Assembly: GCF_030445035.2 (NCBI RefSeq)
Contig: NW_026688628.1
Span: 3,348,001-3,412,000 of the forward strand
Reading direction: 5' to 3'
Length of the DNA stretch: 64,000 nucleotides
DNA from: Dasypus novemcinctus
Taxonomy: Eukaryota; Chordata; Mammalia; Cingulata; Dasypodidae
Positions within the stretch are counted from its first letter, which is position 1; every line of letters begins with the position of its first letter. This document shows positions 36,749 to 47,855 of the stretch, one piece after another. The notes beneath the pieces were generated by a model. The model worked only from the letters and a program-made list of their open reading frames with translations. It had not been told where the DNA came from and ran no database searches. Position numbers and translations under genes: made by a program.

Positions 36749-39700
36749 TGTGGACAATGCCCATCACACACCACCAGAAACCCTCATTAGAGCTTAAGAT
36801 TAATGGGCAATGGCTTGATGGGCTTCTGGATTCTGGCGCTGAAGTCTCCTGTGTTCCCTTCGAAATCGCCGCATTCAATCACTGGCCCCTCGAAACCGGC
36901 CCTCAAGTCATCGGCGCCACAGGAGCCGCTGCCTCCTGGAAAACATCCCAGCCTCTGCATTGGAGTGACCGAGAAGGCCACGAAGGCCAAATTCGTCCAC
37001 TCGTCCTCTCGTCAGTCCAGACCATCTTATGGGGAAGAGATGTCCTCAGCCAGCTAAAGGCCCAAATCACCACAGAAGCCTTCTCAGCTGCGCTGCCCCC
37101 CCCCCTTATAGGGGCCACTGCTCCCATCGCAAAACCTGACCCTATCCCTCTGGAATGGGACACAGAGGAGCCCATCTGGGTTGAGCAGTGGCCCTTGCCA
37201 GCTCACAAGCTGCAAGCTCTCTCTGCCCTCATCGAAGAACAGCTACCAGCAGGGCATATAGAGCCGTCCACTAGTCCCTACAATTCACCAGTCTTTGTCA
37301 TTAGCAAGAAGAACACCAGCAAATACCACCTTCTCCACGACCTCCGTGAGATCAACAAACATATTAAGCCTATGGGGTCACCTCAACCAGGATGCCCGCA
37401 TCCCACCGCAGTCCCCCAGCATTTTCATGCGGCAACCATCGGCATCAAGGATTGCTTTTTCTCTATTCCTCTTCACCCCCAGGACTGTCTGAGATTCGCA
37501 TTCACGGTCCCATGCATCAACAACCAAGGCGCAGCTCAGCGATTTCAGTGGCACGTATTGCCCCAAGGCATGCGCAACAGCCCGACTATGTGCCAACTGT
37601 ATGTCAACCATGCTGTTGAGCCGCTGCGCTCCAAGTTCAATCCGGAGCACACATACATCCTCCACTACATGGACGACCTCCTTTTAGCAGCGAACTCCAG
37701 TGCGCTCCTCAATGATCTGCTCTTGGCAATAATAACAAACCTCTCCAGCCTCGGGCTTACTGTGCAGTCTGACAAAATAAACCTCCAGCCTCCTTTCCAA
37801 TTTTTAGGCTTTCATTTTCATCAGTTTATCCAGCCCACAAGCCCAAAAATCCACCTCTCTCCGAAGATGACATTAACTGAGCTCCAGCAGCTCTGCGGGC
37901 AAATCAATTGGCTTCGCTCGGCGCTTCCCATCACAACAGCGCAAATGCAGCCTCTCTTCGAGCTTTTGCAGACAAGGGACAGCCCTCCAACGGCGACCAC
38001 TCGCAGCATCATCATCACTCCTGAGGCTCGAGAAGCTGTCCAACAAGTCAGCGCCGCCCTGCAACAGTGCCACCTAGAGCGGTTCTCCCCCACCCTTCCA
38101 ATCTTGGCTTTAGTTCTGCCAACACCAATCACTCCCACAGGTCTCTTGTGGCAAGATGGCCCTCTCCTTTTTCTACATACATCAAAAAGCAAACTCCCAA
38201 AAATCTGTCCTTTTATAAGGGCCTGGATCACATTGGCCACTGACTTAGTACTTCTCTCCATACAAACGTATGGCATCCCGCCACACACCATTGTTTGGCC
38301 TTTAGATACCAAAGAAGTTACCTCCCTCATCATGAACAATGCCCAAATGCAGAGCCTAGTAGAGCTCTTTCGTGGCTCCTTTGACAACCACTATCCTCAT
38401 CACCAATTGCTACAAGGAATGTCTCAATTGGCGTTTTCCAACCCGTTCCGTCCACTGCCCGCACGGAACCCAATCCCTTCAGCCATCACTGCCTTCACAG
38501 ATGCCTCTAAAATGGCGTTTGCCGCCATCATCTACACTCCTGAGATTCCTGAGCCACAACAACTGCTGTTCGCAAATGACTTTTCTGTTCAAGTAGGCGA
38601 GCTTCTAGCTGTCGCTGCAGTCCTCAATCTCCACCCAAACCAGCCCCTCAACATCTTTACTGACAGCCTATACACTCTTCAGGTGTGTCGCAGCCTCCCG
38701 CTTGCCACTTTCCTGCCAAGTGATTCAAGCATCGATCGGGCGCTCGCCTTCGTGCAGCGGCTGCTTGAAGAATGGCAGCAGCCCTGGTTCATTGCTCACA
38801 TCAGAAGCCATTCGGGCCTTCCGGGGCCTCTAGCTCAAGGAAATGACCTTGCCGACACTTCAGTGTCTGCCCGCTGAATAAACCCAGTCACCCTTCATGA
38901 AGACTCTATCGATGGACCGTGGCTTGGAGACTTTGTCAACCAAGCTAAGCTTCTGCATTCCCAATTTCACTTCTCTGCGCGGTCCATCCAGAAGCTCTTC
39001 CCAGACCTACCCATTGAAACCTGCAAACACCTTGTGCGCGCGTGTCGGACTTGCGCGCCATTGTTGCCACTTGGGCCTTTGCAGCCTCAGGGTGTTAACC
39101 CCCGCGGCCTCCGCCCAAACTCAAGGTGGCAATTAGATGTCACTCATGTCAGTGCATTTGGCCGCCTCAAATATCTTCATGTGGCAATTGACACCTTTTC
39201 ACATCTGTGCTATGCAGTCCCTCTTATGGGGGAAAGTGCTAAACACTGCATCCAGGCGCTTCGCCAAGCTATTTTGTTCATGGGAATTCCATGGGATCTC
39301 AAGACAGACAACGGACCAGCATATCACAGTGCCGCCTTTGCCAGCTTCGTGCAGATGTATCACATCACGCATCATTTTGGCATTCCATACAATCCACAGG
39401 GGCAAGGAATCGTCGAGTGCACTCACCAACAGCTCAAGCTACTCATTCAAAAAGAAAGGGCCTCCTCTCCCCACAAGGCCCCCACCGACGTCGTGACTGC
39501 CTGCCTCATTCATCACAATCTCCTAACCTTCGATGACCATGGACTCTCCCCCACCCATAAACACTGGGGACCCATGTGGCAGCCCTCGCAAGTTCCCCTT
39601 GTCCATTGGAAAGACCCTGCCACAAATCGTTGGCAAGATCCAGCTCCCCTCCTAGCACAGGGGAGGGGCTTTGCTTGCGTCTTTCCAGATTCTGAGCCGC

Positions 39701-39876
39701 AGCCGCTCTGGGTTCCTGGGCACTGCATCCGGCCCGCCACTGACCCATTAGTTCCACCGAATGATCAGCACCCTATGCCTTCGGTGAGAGATAACATTGA
39801 CAGTGGATACGGCCCAGAGGTCGCCCCGTTCACCCGGATCCAGCACCAGCCATCATCAAGGAACGCCCCTTCTTAA
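36511..39876 (+). pseudogene. pol: provirus pro-pol, one stop codon
   Basis: Protease, reverse transcriptase, RNase H and integrase lie in one frame, -1 relative to the 3' half of gag and overlapping nucleocapsid. Protease active-site DSGA starts at 36829. Reverse transcriptase catalytic YMDD is at 37666-37677. RNase H acidic residues are in TDAS (38500), GE (38599) and TDS (38662), with a final ND near 38841. The single TGA at 38875-38877 falls at the RNase H-integrase junction. The integrase HHCC zinc site spans about 38962-39053, and its catalytic D, D, E are at 39135, 39307 and 39415 (D-D35-E). The C-terminus has the GRG/WVP-type betaretroviral ending. The first 788 codons are open. No dUTPase domain is visible between nucleocapsid and protease. 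Confidence 0.93.
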
Positions 39877-39935
39877 AACGTTTCAGACCCTTACCCCGCT
39901 CTCCTTACCCCCCTCATGCTGCCTGCTCACCAAGT

Positions 39936-40718
39936 GTGGAGAGCGAGGAGTTTTCTCCACAGATGCCGCACCGTCAGATGATGCCTCTACACAGCCTCGC
40001 AGCTGTTCTCTTCGTCCTGGCTTCCCTCGCTCTCCCAGCCACTGCCAACCCGAGTCACCAGCCCTTCAATTGGACCCTCTCCCTCTGGCAACAAAAAAGG
40101 CTCCTCGCCTCGAACGTAACCGCCTCCGCCCCCTCTTTCACTACTGATGTCGCCAACCTCACTGGACGCACGAACCTTCCATCTTATGAGTGGGGGGGAC
40201 ACAACCCCGCTGCCACAGGTTTCTCCACCTACTCCAGACCACACGCCTATAGCTTCTTGTCTTCCTCTCCTTACTTCTCCCCAACTACTCCTCCCCCTCG
40301 GGCGAGGGGTACAGGGGCATCACAGGCTCGTTTCGCTGGCAAGGCTCGGCGCGCACCAGGCGCCCGCGTGCGCCGACCCTAATGGCGGGCACATGCGTCC
40401 TGGCCAGATGCTATGCTGTCCGCTCACGACCGGCCGGTCCTCGTGGTCTCCCCCCACCCCTTGTCTTATCCCCGTGCCCGTCCCTATAACCTCCTTTTCC
40501 TCCTACTCTTCCTCCTAATCCTTGTCTTTTGTTGCTGCGCACGCCAAGCCATTCACACCCACCATGCGCACCAAAACTTGTTGCCTCTATTTCCTTTTAA
40601 AACAAAAGGAGCAATTGTTACCGCCTCTCTCCACCCCTCCTCCCCTTTCAGCCCCCGCCATCCTTCCCACCAGTCCCGCCCTTATTGCCAACCTACAATC
40701 TGCCCTCTTCCCCAGTAA
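39936..40718 (+). pseudogene. env: provirus env, internally deleted
   Basis: Only about 0.75 kb against a usual 1.7-2 kb. The likely start is ATG 39963, followed by a hydrophobic signal peptide (AAVLFVLASLALPATA) and three N-glycosylation sequons (NWT, NVT, NLT) of the surface subunit. After about 40250 the sequence no longer resembles Env and stops at TAA 40380-40382. In the same frame downstream, near 40485-40530, is a leucine-rich membrane anchor with a CCC cluster, the end of the transmembrane subunit, running into the 3' LTR. The furin site, fusion peptide and most of the ectodomain are absent. Confidence 0.8.
40599..40611 (+). other. polypurine tract
   Basis: AAAACAAAAGGAG, four bases before the 3' LTR; plus-strand DNA priming site of retroviral reverse transcription. 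Confidence 0.8.
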
Positions 40719-41025
40719 CTGCTTACGGCGTATTACCAGAGGTCTGCCCCCCCAGTTTTAGCCAATCCGCAGCCACCCCTCCGCCCTGCTCTCCCCTTCA
40801 TACTCCACCCCCTTCCCTGCCTATATAACCAAGTGTACTTCCACAATAAAGCAGACCTGTTCTTGCGCTCAAGCGGTCTCCGTGGTTTTTCCCCAACCGC
40901 GCGTCCCCCACGCCTGGAGAACCGGTGCTCCCTCTTGGGGCACCCCCCGTCGGTGGTTCGGCAGGAGCAAGCCCCCCCCCGACTCTTGGGCCTGAGCGAG
41001 GACAAAACCCTCTCGCTCAGCTACA
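40616..41025 (+). repeat. provirus 3' LTR
   Basis: A 410-base LTR matching 34407-34814 except for about 11 substitutions, several at CpG sites, and two extra C in the C run near 40975. Confidence 0.95.
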
Positions 41026-42229
41026 GTTTATTTATTCAAGTGCTTTCTTATTTTCTGTTTTAGTTAGTTCTGCTTTTATCTTTGTTATTTCTTTCTTCTT
41101 CCTTTGGGGTTATTTTGTTTTTTGTTTTTTGTTGTTTTTTTTTTTACTAATTCCTCCAATTGTGCATTTATTTCTTCAATTTTTGCTCTTTCTTCTTTTT
41201 TGATGTATGAATATATGGCTATGAATTTTCTTGTCAGTACCTCTTTTGCTGCTTCCTGTAAGTTTTGATATGTTGTGTTATCACTTTCTTTAGTTTCAAG
41301 GTAGTTATTGATTTCTTTTTTAGATTTCCTCCTTGACCCACTGTTTTTCTAAGAGTGTGTTGTTTAAATTCCATACCTTGGTGTGAAATCTGGGCCTCTG
41401 GACCTTGCAGATTTCCAGCTTCACTCCACTGTGGTCAGAGGAATTGTTTTGTATGATTTCAATCTTTCTGAATTCATTGAAACTTTCTTTGTGGCCTAAC
41501 ATATGCTCTATCTTGGAGAATGATCCATATGCACTTGAAAAAAATGTATATCCTGCTGTATTTGGATGTAATGTTCTGTATATATTTATTAGGTCCAGCT
41601 CCTCTAATATACTGTACAAAGTTTTTGTTTCTTTATTGATTCTCTTTTGAGATGTTCTGTCCAAAGTTGGTAGTGGTGTATTAAAGTCCCCCACTGTAAT
41701 TGTTGAGGCATCTATTCTTTCACTTAGTTTTTCCAGTGTTTGCCTCATATATTTGGAAGCTTCCTTGTTAGGAGAACAAATGTTTATAACTGTTCGTTCT
41801 TGAAAGAATATCCCTTTCATTAATATGTAGTGTGCATCTTTGTCTCTCACAGTTGTTTTGCCTTTAAAGTCTATCTTGTCTGATATTAATATAGCTACTC
41901 CTGCTCTTTTTTGGTTATTGTTCACTTGTAAGATTGTTTTCCAGCCATTCACTTTCAACCTTCTTGAATCCCTGGTTCTAAGATTTGTTTCTTGTAGACA
42001 GAATATAGATGGGTCATATTTCCTTATCTAATCTTCCAGTCTGAATCTTTTGACAGGTGAGTTTAATTCATTGACATTCAATGTTATTACTTTCAAGGAA
42101 TTATTTATATTAGCCATATTTTCTTTGGATTTGTGTTAGTCATGTGTTTGATTTTTTTTTCTCTTTTTGTCTTTTAATTGCTCTTACACTCTCCTCCAAC
42201 TCTGCCTCTCCTGTTTTTTTCTTTCTTCC

Positions 42230-43141
42230 TGCAGAACTCAATATAGTATTTCTTGAAGGGCAGGATTTTTGTTGGCATACTCTCTTAGTTTCTGTTTATC
42301 TGTGGATATTTTGAACTCTCCATCATTTTTGAAGGCTAGGTTAGCTGGATATAGTATTATTGGTTGGAAATTTTTTCTTTTAGTACCTTGACTATATCAT
42401 ACGACTGCCTTCTTGCCTCCATGGTTTCAGATGAGAAATCATCTCTTAATCTTATAGAGCCTCCTTTGTATGTGATGGTTCTCTTTTCACTTGCTGCTTT
42501 TAAAATTTTCTCTTTGTCTTGATCATTGGATAATTTGACAAGTATATGTTTTAGGGTAGGCCTGTTGGGATTTATGTTTGAGGTGTGTTGTGCTTCCTGG
42601 ACATGTCCCTCAGTAGATTTGGGAAGTTTTCAGCCATTATTTCCTCCAAAGCCCCTTCTTTCCCTTTCCCTTCTCTTCTCCTTCTGGAATGCAAAATGCA
42701 TGCTTGTGCATTTTGCATTGTCATTCAGGCCCCTAAGTCCTAACTGGATTTTTTCTATCTTTTATTGATCAGTTCTACTATCTGTTTGATTTCAGTTGTA
42801 CTGTCTTCCACATCACCAATTTTTTCCTCTGCCTCTTCAAATCTGCTGTTATTTGCTGAGAGTGTATTTTTGATTTCTTGAATTGTGCTGTTCACCATCA
42901 AATCTGTTATCTTTTTAAATATGATTGCAATTTCTTCTGTAGTCTCTCCAAGTATTTTCTTCATATTCTTAATCTCCTTTACTTCATCAAATCAGTCACT
43001 AATATGTTTTGAGAACTTTACTTGTTTGATGTTCTGCTCCTCTTCCTGTTTGCTTGTTTTTTTTATTTGTTCATTGGGTTGGGCCTTGTTTTCCTGATTA
43101 TTAGTTTGGTTTGTAATTTTTTGTTGCTGTCTGGTCATCAT
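42230..43141 (-). pseudogene. L1 ORF1 remnant
   Basis: Begins at an ATG at 43139-43141 with a Q/N/K-rich head, then a 69-residue open coiled-coil piece at 42755-42964. The C-terminal conserved part is near 42290-42340. At least one stop lies near 42985-43000, upstream of the coiled coil. Confidence 0.65.
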
Positions 43142-43149
43142 TTTATCTT

Positions 43150-44944
43150 GGGTTTCATCAATTCCTTAGCTTCTTTTGTCTAGTCTTGTGGCTTAATTAG
43201 TTGTTTTTGCATATGTGTTATGTCTTCTCTTTGTCACTTTATTCTTCTTATTCTATTTTCTTGTTGCTGGCTAAGTTCACTTGAAGGGAAATATTAGGGT
43301 CAGGGAAAGCAAAATGAGTAAGAAAAGAAAATGTATAATAGTATACGTTAACAGAGGAAACTTGTGAGACCTAGGAAAATAGATATTAGACTTATGCAAG
43401 CTGTATATAGTTATAACAATAAGTAGAGTGTCTATAATGAGACAGGTCAACTGAATATGAGGGGGAGCATAGTATGAATTAAAAGGCCAGTGTTTTCAGG
43501 AGAGAGGTAAACAGAAAAGAAAGACAATAATACAAAGAGTGAATAAAAGACAGAAAATAGAACAAAAGTATTAGAAATAAAAAGTCAGAAAATTTGGGGG
43601 CCAAGCAAAAAGAGGTGGAATGTAAGAGAAACAATAAATGATGGAGGACAGAAAGATGTAGAGAAAAGAGGATAGTGTTGGTGGTCAAAATCAGTACACA
43701 CAGAAAAGAGGAAATGGAGGATGAGGAACACAGCAAATGTGAAGTGCTCCCTGCAGCACCTACTACAAGAAAAAAAAAAAAGAAGAGAAAGGAAGAAAAA
43801 TTTTTAAAAGGGGGGGGAAGCAAGCAAGAAAAAGAAAAAGAGAAAAAAGAAAAGAAAAGAAAGAAAAGGAAAGAAATGAAAAGAAAAGAAAAAGGGACTT
43901 TGGGGGGTAAAGAGGAAGGAAAAACCAGAAGACAAAACAATGACAATAACAAAAAACCCAAAATTTCAAGCTAGGAATCCTCTTTGTGGTGAAATAAAAT
44001 GCTTAGGAATCTGAAGTTCCCTCTTTCTCCCTTCCTCATTTCTCTCTCCTCCAGGGCAGCAGGAAAGTTGAGTGAGGGGCTCAGTAGGAGGTTCAAGTAG
44101 GTCCTTGGTGAATCAACTCAACACAGAAGACAATGACTCTTTATTTCCCATGAGAAAGCACCTACACCTCACCAGGAACCCCAAATATGCTATTGAAAGC
44201 TTGGAAAGCACATCCTATGGCCCCTCTCCCTTAGGTGTGCTGGGGGAGGGCTAATTGATATTCTGACTCATCCTTCTCCCAGACCAAGTTTCCTATCTCA
44301 GGGTGTTTAGGTAAATTGGGCTTTTTCAGCAGAGTCACCTCTCCTTTCTTCCCAGGCTCTCCCCAAGCCAGCTGGTATGCTCTTCCAAGCTCAAAAAAAA
44401 AAAAAAAAAAAAGGGGGGGGGGCAGAAAATTCAACCCACTCACCTGTCCCCTTCATGTCTCCCCCTAAATCTCTTGCACTCACAGAGTCAGTCCAAAACC
44501 AGAGGGCTAGGGTAATTACAACCTCAGGGAGCACTGGATTTGGGAATGGGAAGACTAGGGTGGGATATTGCAGACTCAAGGTATGTGGGTCTGTGCAGCA
44601 TGGGCTATGGGGGCTTAGGGACATGGACCCCAGAACCACATACCCTGGAAACATGGGGTTTGAGAACACCACTGCACAACCAACAGTTTTCTGGGACCAC
44701 TGCAGCCACCAGCCCTAGGTGGAAGGGTCCTGCCCACAACTTCTGACCTCCATGTCAGAAACCCAAAATTCTACCTCTAACAAGCACCACTCCTGTCACT
44801 GTCTCTCCAAATCAATGTCCAGACAGCTCTGGCCCTGCAAGCCCCCAAAACAGCCTACTCTGGCAGGACTCCAACCCCACCCACACACTTCTTTTCAGGA
44901 GAGATTATGAGGTGCACTCACACAGATGCCATCTTGCTCTGCCC
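43150..44944 (-). other. L1 5' UTR with polypurine tract
   Basis: Promoter region of the full-length L1. The plus strand is strongly purine-rich at about 43770-43925 (AAAG/AAAAG units). A 20-plus A run followed by G8 lies at 44393-44420. The 160-codon minus-strand frame at 43479-43961 is a by-product of the pyrimidine bias. Confidence 0.7.
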
Positions 44945-44960
44945 TAGAAATACATAATTT

Positions 44961-45714
44961 AACATGAGGTTTTGAAGAGAAAAGGCCTGGGCTTAAAGGG
45001 AAAGCTGGGAGTCATTGTAAAGCCATATGTAAAAGTTTTATTTTAACCTGTGATTAAATCATAATGTACTTGCTCTTCTCAAAAACCTAGTGAGGGGAGA
45101 AATGTAAAAAATCAGAAAATTCTAATACAGGACTAGGGGTGGGGTGCAGCATTAGAGGTGAACTCAGAGTGTAACAGGGCTTACATAGTAGACCTGAGAG
45201 GCTCAGGAATCCATAGTTATAGTTGATAGGACAATGTCGCTGAAGTTTAGGGCTTGCTCTTTCTGTCGTGAGCAACTGGTCAGAACACATGATCTTTGCA
45301 AAATAAAAATTTTAATACTTTTGTAGTAACTTATAGGCCATCTATTATATGGCTATGACTCTTAAGTAGAATAAACTTTATAAAAACAAGCTTTAAAAAT
45401 AGTAAATCCTTAGAACAGTGATCTCTTTTTATTGGTCTGTTCCATTTCAGATCCTAGAATACAGCCCAGTTTAGAGATAATGTAATGGTTGTTATGCAAT
45501 TTGGCCAAGTCCCACAGCTCTTATGTGGTAAAATGGGCACTCAAACTCAGATTGTTCTGATTCTGAAATTCAAGCTCTAGTTTAATCTCTTCTACTGAAT
45601 CTCATTGATAGCATCATGAACACAGTCAAATTATTTATTGAGTCACCATTCATTAAATGATTCACCCGTAGTAATTCTCTCCTAAATGTTTCTTGATAAT
45701 CATGTCCCACTCAA
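44961..45714. other. short gene-free stretch beside OR pseudogene
   Basis: No coding or repeat feature recognised. Confidence 0.5.
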
Positions 45715-46646
45715 TCATAGTTTCTCAAGAACTTTTTTCAGTGCTGCCTTTACTTCCTTGTTCCTCAGGGTATAGATGAGTGGGTTAAGTATGGGGGTCA
45801 CCATGGTATAGAAGAGGGAAATAAACTTTCCCTGGTCCTTGGCTCTGTTCTTGGCTGGCTGCAGATACATGAAGGTGATAGTTCCATAGAAGATGATGAC
45901 CACCAACAGGTGAGAAGAGCAGTCCCAAACACTTTATGTCTTCCAATGGCTGACTTGGTCTTCAAAATTGCTTGAGCCAGGTACCCACAGGAGGTTAGGA
46001 TGAGTGACAAAGGCGCCACCAGGCATTATATGCTAGCCACCAAGCACTCAGGCTTGTTGAATGTGGTGTCCACACATGCCAACCTGATAAGTAAAGAGAC
46101 CTCAAAGAAGAAATGATCCACCTGGTGATGACCACAAAAGGGAAGCTGAAGGGTGAGTGTGGACTGAATCAATGTGGTAGCCACCCTACTAAGCCATTAT
46201 AGAGGCCAAGACATGGCAGAGCTGATGATGCATGACAAAAGCATAATGTAGAGGACAGCAAACTGTAGCATAGCAATCATTGGACATCACAGTCAGGAGG
46301 AGACACTCAGTGGAGCCCAGTGCAAGGGAGACATAGAGTTGAATCACACAGCCTCCAGATGTGATGGACTTATCTGAACCCCACAGGTTGCTAGAAGCTG
46401 GGGAATGATACTGCTGATGAAGAAGAGGTCCAGGAGGGAAAGATGGGAGATGAAAAAGTACTTAGGAGTGTGGAGTTTAGAGTCCAAGATGGACACCAAG
46501 ATGATAGTAGTGTTGCCTATAGGGGTCATGAGGTAAAGGAACAAGATGACTCCAAAGAGAACCAGCTCCAACTGAGGCTTGTCTGAAAACCCTATTAGAA
46601 TGAATCCAGGGAGGGCACTCTCATTGGTTCACTACATTACTCTCAT
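45715..46646 (-). pseudogene. olfactory receptor pseudogene, subfamily 2G-like
   Basis: Relic of a single-exon odorant receptor, clearly related to the intact gene at 6323-7270. Recognisable pieces are TNES N-terminus, helix 1-2 (46344-46571, with GNTTIILVS and SHLSLLDL) and helix 7 with [14 protein letters not shown] (45715-45906). Damage: TAG TGA directly after the start region (about 46632-46637), two adjacent stops with a small deletion in helix 4 (about 46190), and frame changes between the helix 6 and helix 7 parts (about 45900-45940). The DNA matches the intact copy throughout, so this is a decayed tandem paralogue and not a retrocopy. Confidence 0.92.
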
Positions 46647-47257
46647 TTTGCGTCTGAAAGATCAAGTCATATAATATATTAACCTCAGGGATTTTATGTC
46701 AAATCCATGACAAGACTTAGTGCTGGAAAATCAAACTTTGGAAATAGGTGAGGAGAAAAGGCCAAAGTAGAGAACACCACTGTGTGATACCTTTGATTAT
46801 TCCATGAACACAATCTATTTGCCATAGGTTTTCCATCTATCTTGAGGACAAAACAAAAGGTCATAGTGATTATAAAGCTAAAATGTACAAAAGATTGAAG
46901 TTTTCCCCACATTTTCATGTCCATTAACTTTTTCAGTGTAAAGGTAATGGCATTTTGTAGAAACTGTGAGAAATATAAATACCAGAGAAATATAGTGCAT
47001 TAGGAAAATCTACCAAATGGATAGGCAGATTAGGTAGATACGATGATGAAATACATCAGAGAGTTCATGATCACATTTATGCATGCAATGTATTATGAGA
47101 ATGCAGAGGAGTTTGAGTAACCCATGGAATGCTATATTTGAGATTAGTTCTAGGGTGAACTGACAACCTGCTCTTACAGAGATGCAGAGTTAAAAATCCA
47201 GGCCTAAAGAATTGCAATAAGTCTAGAAATGGAGGTGACTCTATAGGGTGGCATAGA
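46647..47257. other. gene-free stretch upstream of OR pseudogene
   Basis: Nothing recognised until a run of 22 A at 47261-47282, which could be the tail of an unidentified retroposed sequence. Confidence 0.5.
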
Positions 47258-47299
47258 AAGTAAAAAAAAAAAAAAAAAAAAAGTGAGTAGTTCACTAAG

Positions 47300-47780
47300 T
47301 TGAAATAATTATAATAAAAAAACTCTTAGGGCCAGAATCTAGAATATAGGTTACCAGGGGAGGAGGTGGGGATAGGAAATGGGAATTTAAAGCCTAAAGG
47401 GTACTGGGTTCCTATTTGGAATCATGGAAAGGTTTTGGGAATGGATGGTGTTGATGGTACTACAACATTGTGAGTGCAATTAACAACACTGAAATACATT
47501 TCTGCATGTGATTAAAAGGGGAAATGTTAGATAGTATACATAGTAACAGAATACAATTTTTAAAAATCCTTGGAAATATACTACACAGTGAATGCTATGT
47601 TACACAACAGACTCTAGTTAATAGAACAATTATAAAAATATGCTGTCATCAGTTGTAACAAATGTTCCACATCAATGCAAGGTGTTGGTAGTAGAGTGGT
47701 AATAGGAACCCTGTATTTTGTGAATGGTTGTTTTGTAAACTCACAACTTCTCTAATATAGAAAAAAATTAAAAGAGCAAG
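47300..47780 (+). mobile_element. L1 3' UTR fragment
   Basis: Matches the 3' part of the plus-strand L1 (27840-28080), including the TTGTAACAAATGTTCCACA block and a terminal A-rich run. 5'-truncated. Confidence 0.7.
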
Positions 47781-47855
47781 TACTAAATTTAGAAGGGATT
47801 ATTGCCTATATGGACTAAATCAAATAACAGGATATGGTAATTAAATATAAGTTTG

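Larger units (their letters stand above)
34407..41025 (+). mobile_element. endogenous provirus, class II (betaretrovirus-like)
   Basis: Complete 6.6-kb provirus: LTR, primer-binding site, gag, pro-pol, shortened env, polypurine tract, LTR. The target-site duplication GTTTAT (6 bases) is at 34401-34406 and 41026-41031, within the minus-strand L1. The two LTRs differ at about 11 of 408 positions plus one C-run length change (about 2.7%). Assuming a neutral rate near 2-2.5 per billion sites per year, that suggests an insertion roughly 5-7 million years old. Gag has two stops and a frameshift, pol one stop, and env a large internal deletion, so it cannot encode a full virus. Confidence 0.93.
31260..42140 (-). 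pseudogene. L1 ORF2 (endonuclease-reverse transcriptase), disrupted
   Basis: Apurinic-type endonuclease domain in an open piece at 41320-41958 (212 codons; contains GDFN and SDHS motifs typical of the fold). Reverse transcriptase pieces at 33442-33771 and 32813-33292, the latter with the catalytic FADD motif. The C-terminal piece at 31273-31653 contains the W-C-x-W-W-C-type end region. Frames are broken by stops, by SINE copy 7 and by the whole provirus, so no complete protein can be made. Confidence 0.85.
28130..44944 (-). mobile_element. full-length L1, minus strand, carrying nested insertions
   Basis: The target-site duplication TAGAAATACATAATTT at 28114-28129 and 44945-44960 (16 bases, perfect) bounds the element. 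Its 5' end on the minus strand begins GGGCAGAGCAAGATGGC, the classic L1 start. Order on the minus strand is 5' UTR (44944 to about 43150), ORF1, ORF2 and a long 3' UTR (about 31250 to 28130). Nested inside are an L1 fragment (31027-31228), a repeat expansion (31292-31381), SINE copy 7 (33808-34229) and the provirus (34407-41025). Without the three insertions the element is about 9.6 kb, of which about 3 kb is 3' UTR. Confidence 0.9.

Noticed and set aside
36650-36830. dUTPase domain before the protease
   Set aside because: There is too little space, and no dUTPase motif is visible in any frame.
43479-43961. 160-codon F/L/S-rich minus-strand frame resembling a membrane protein
   Set aside because: It is a translation of the pyrimidine strand of a low-complexity L1 5' UTR tract.
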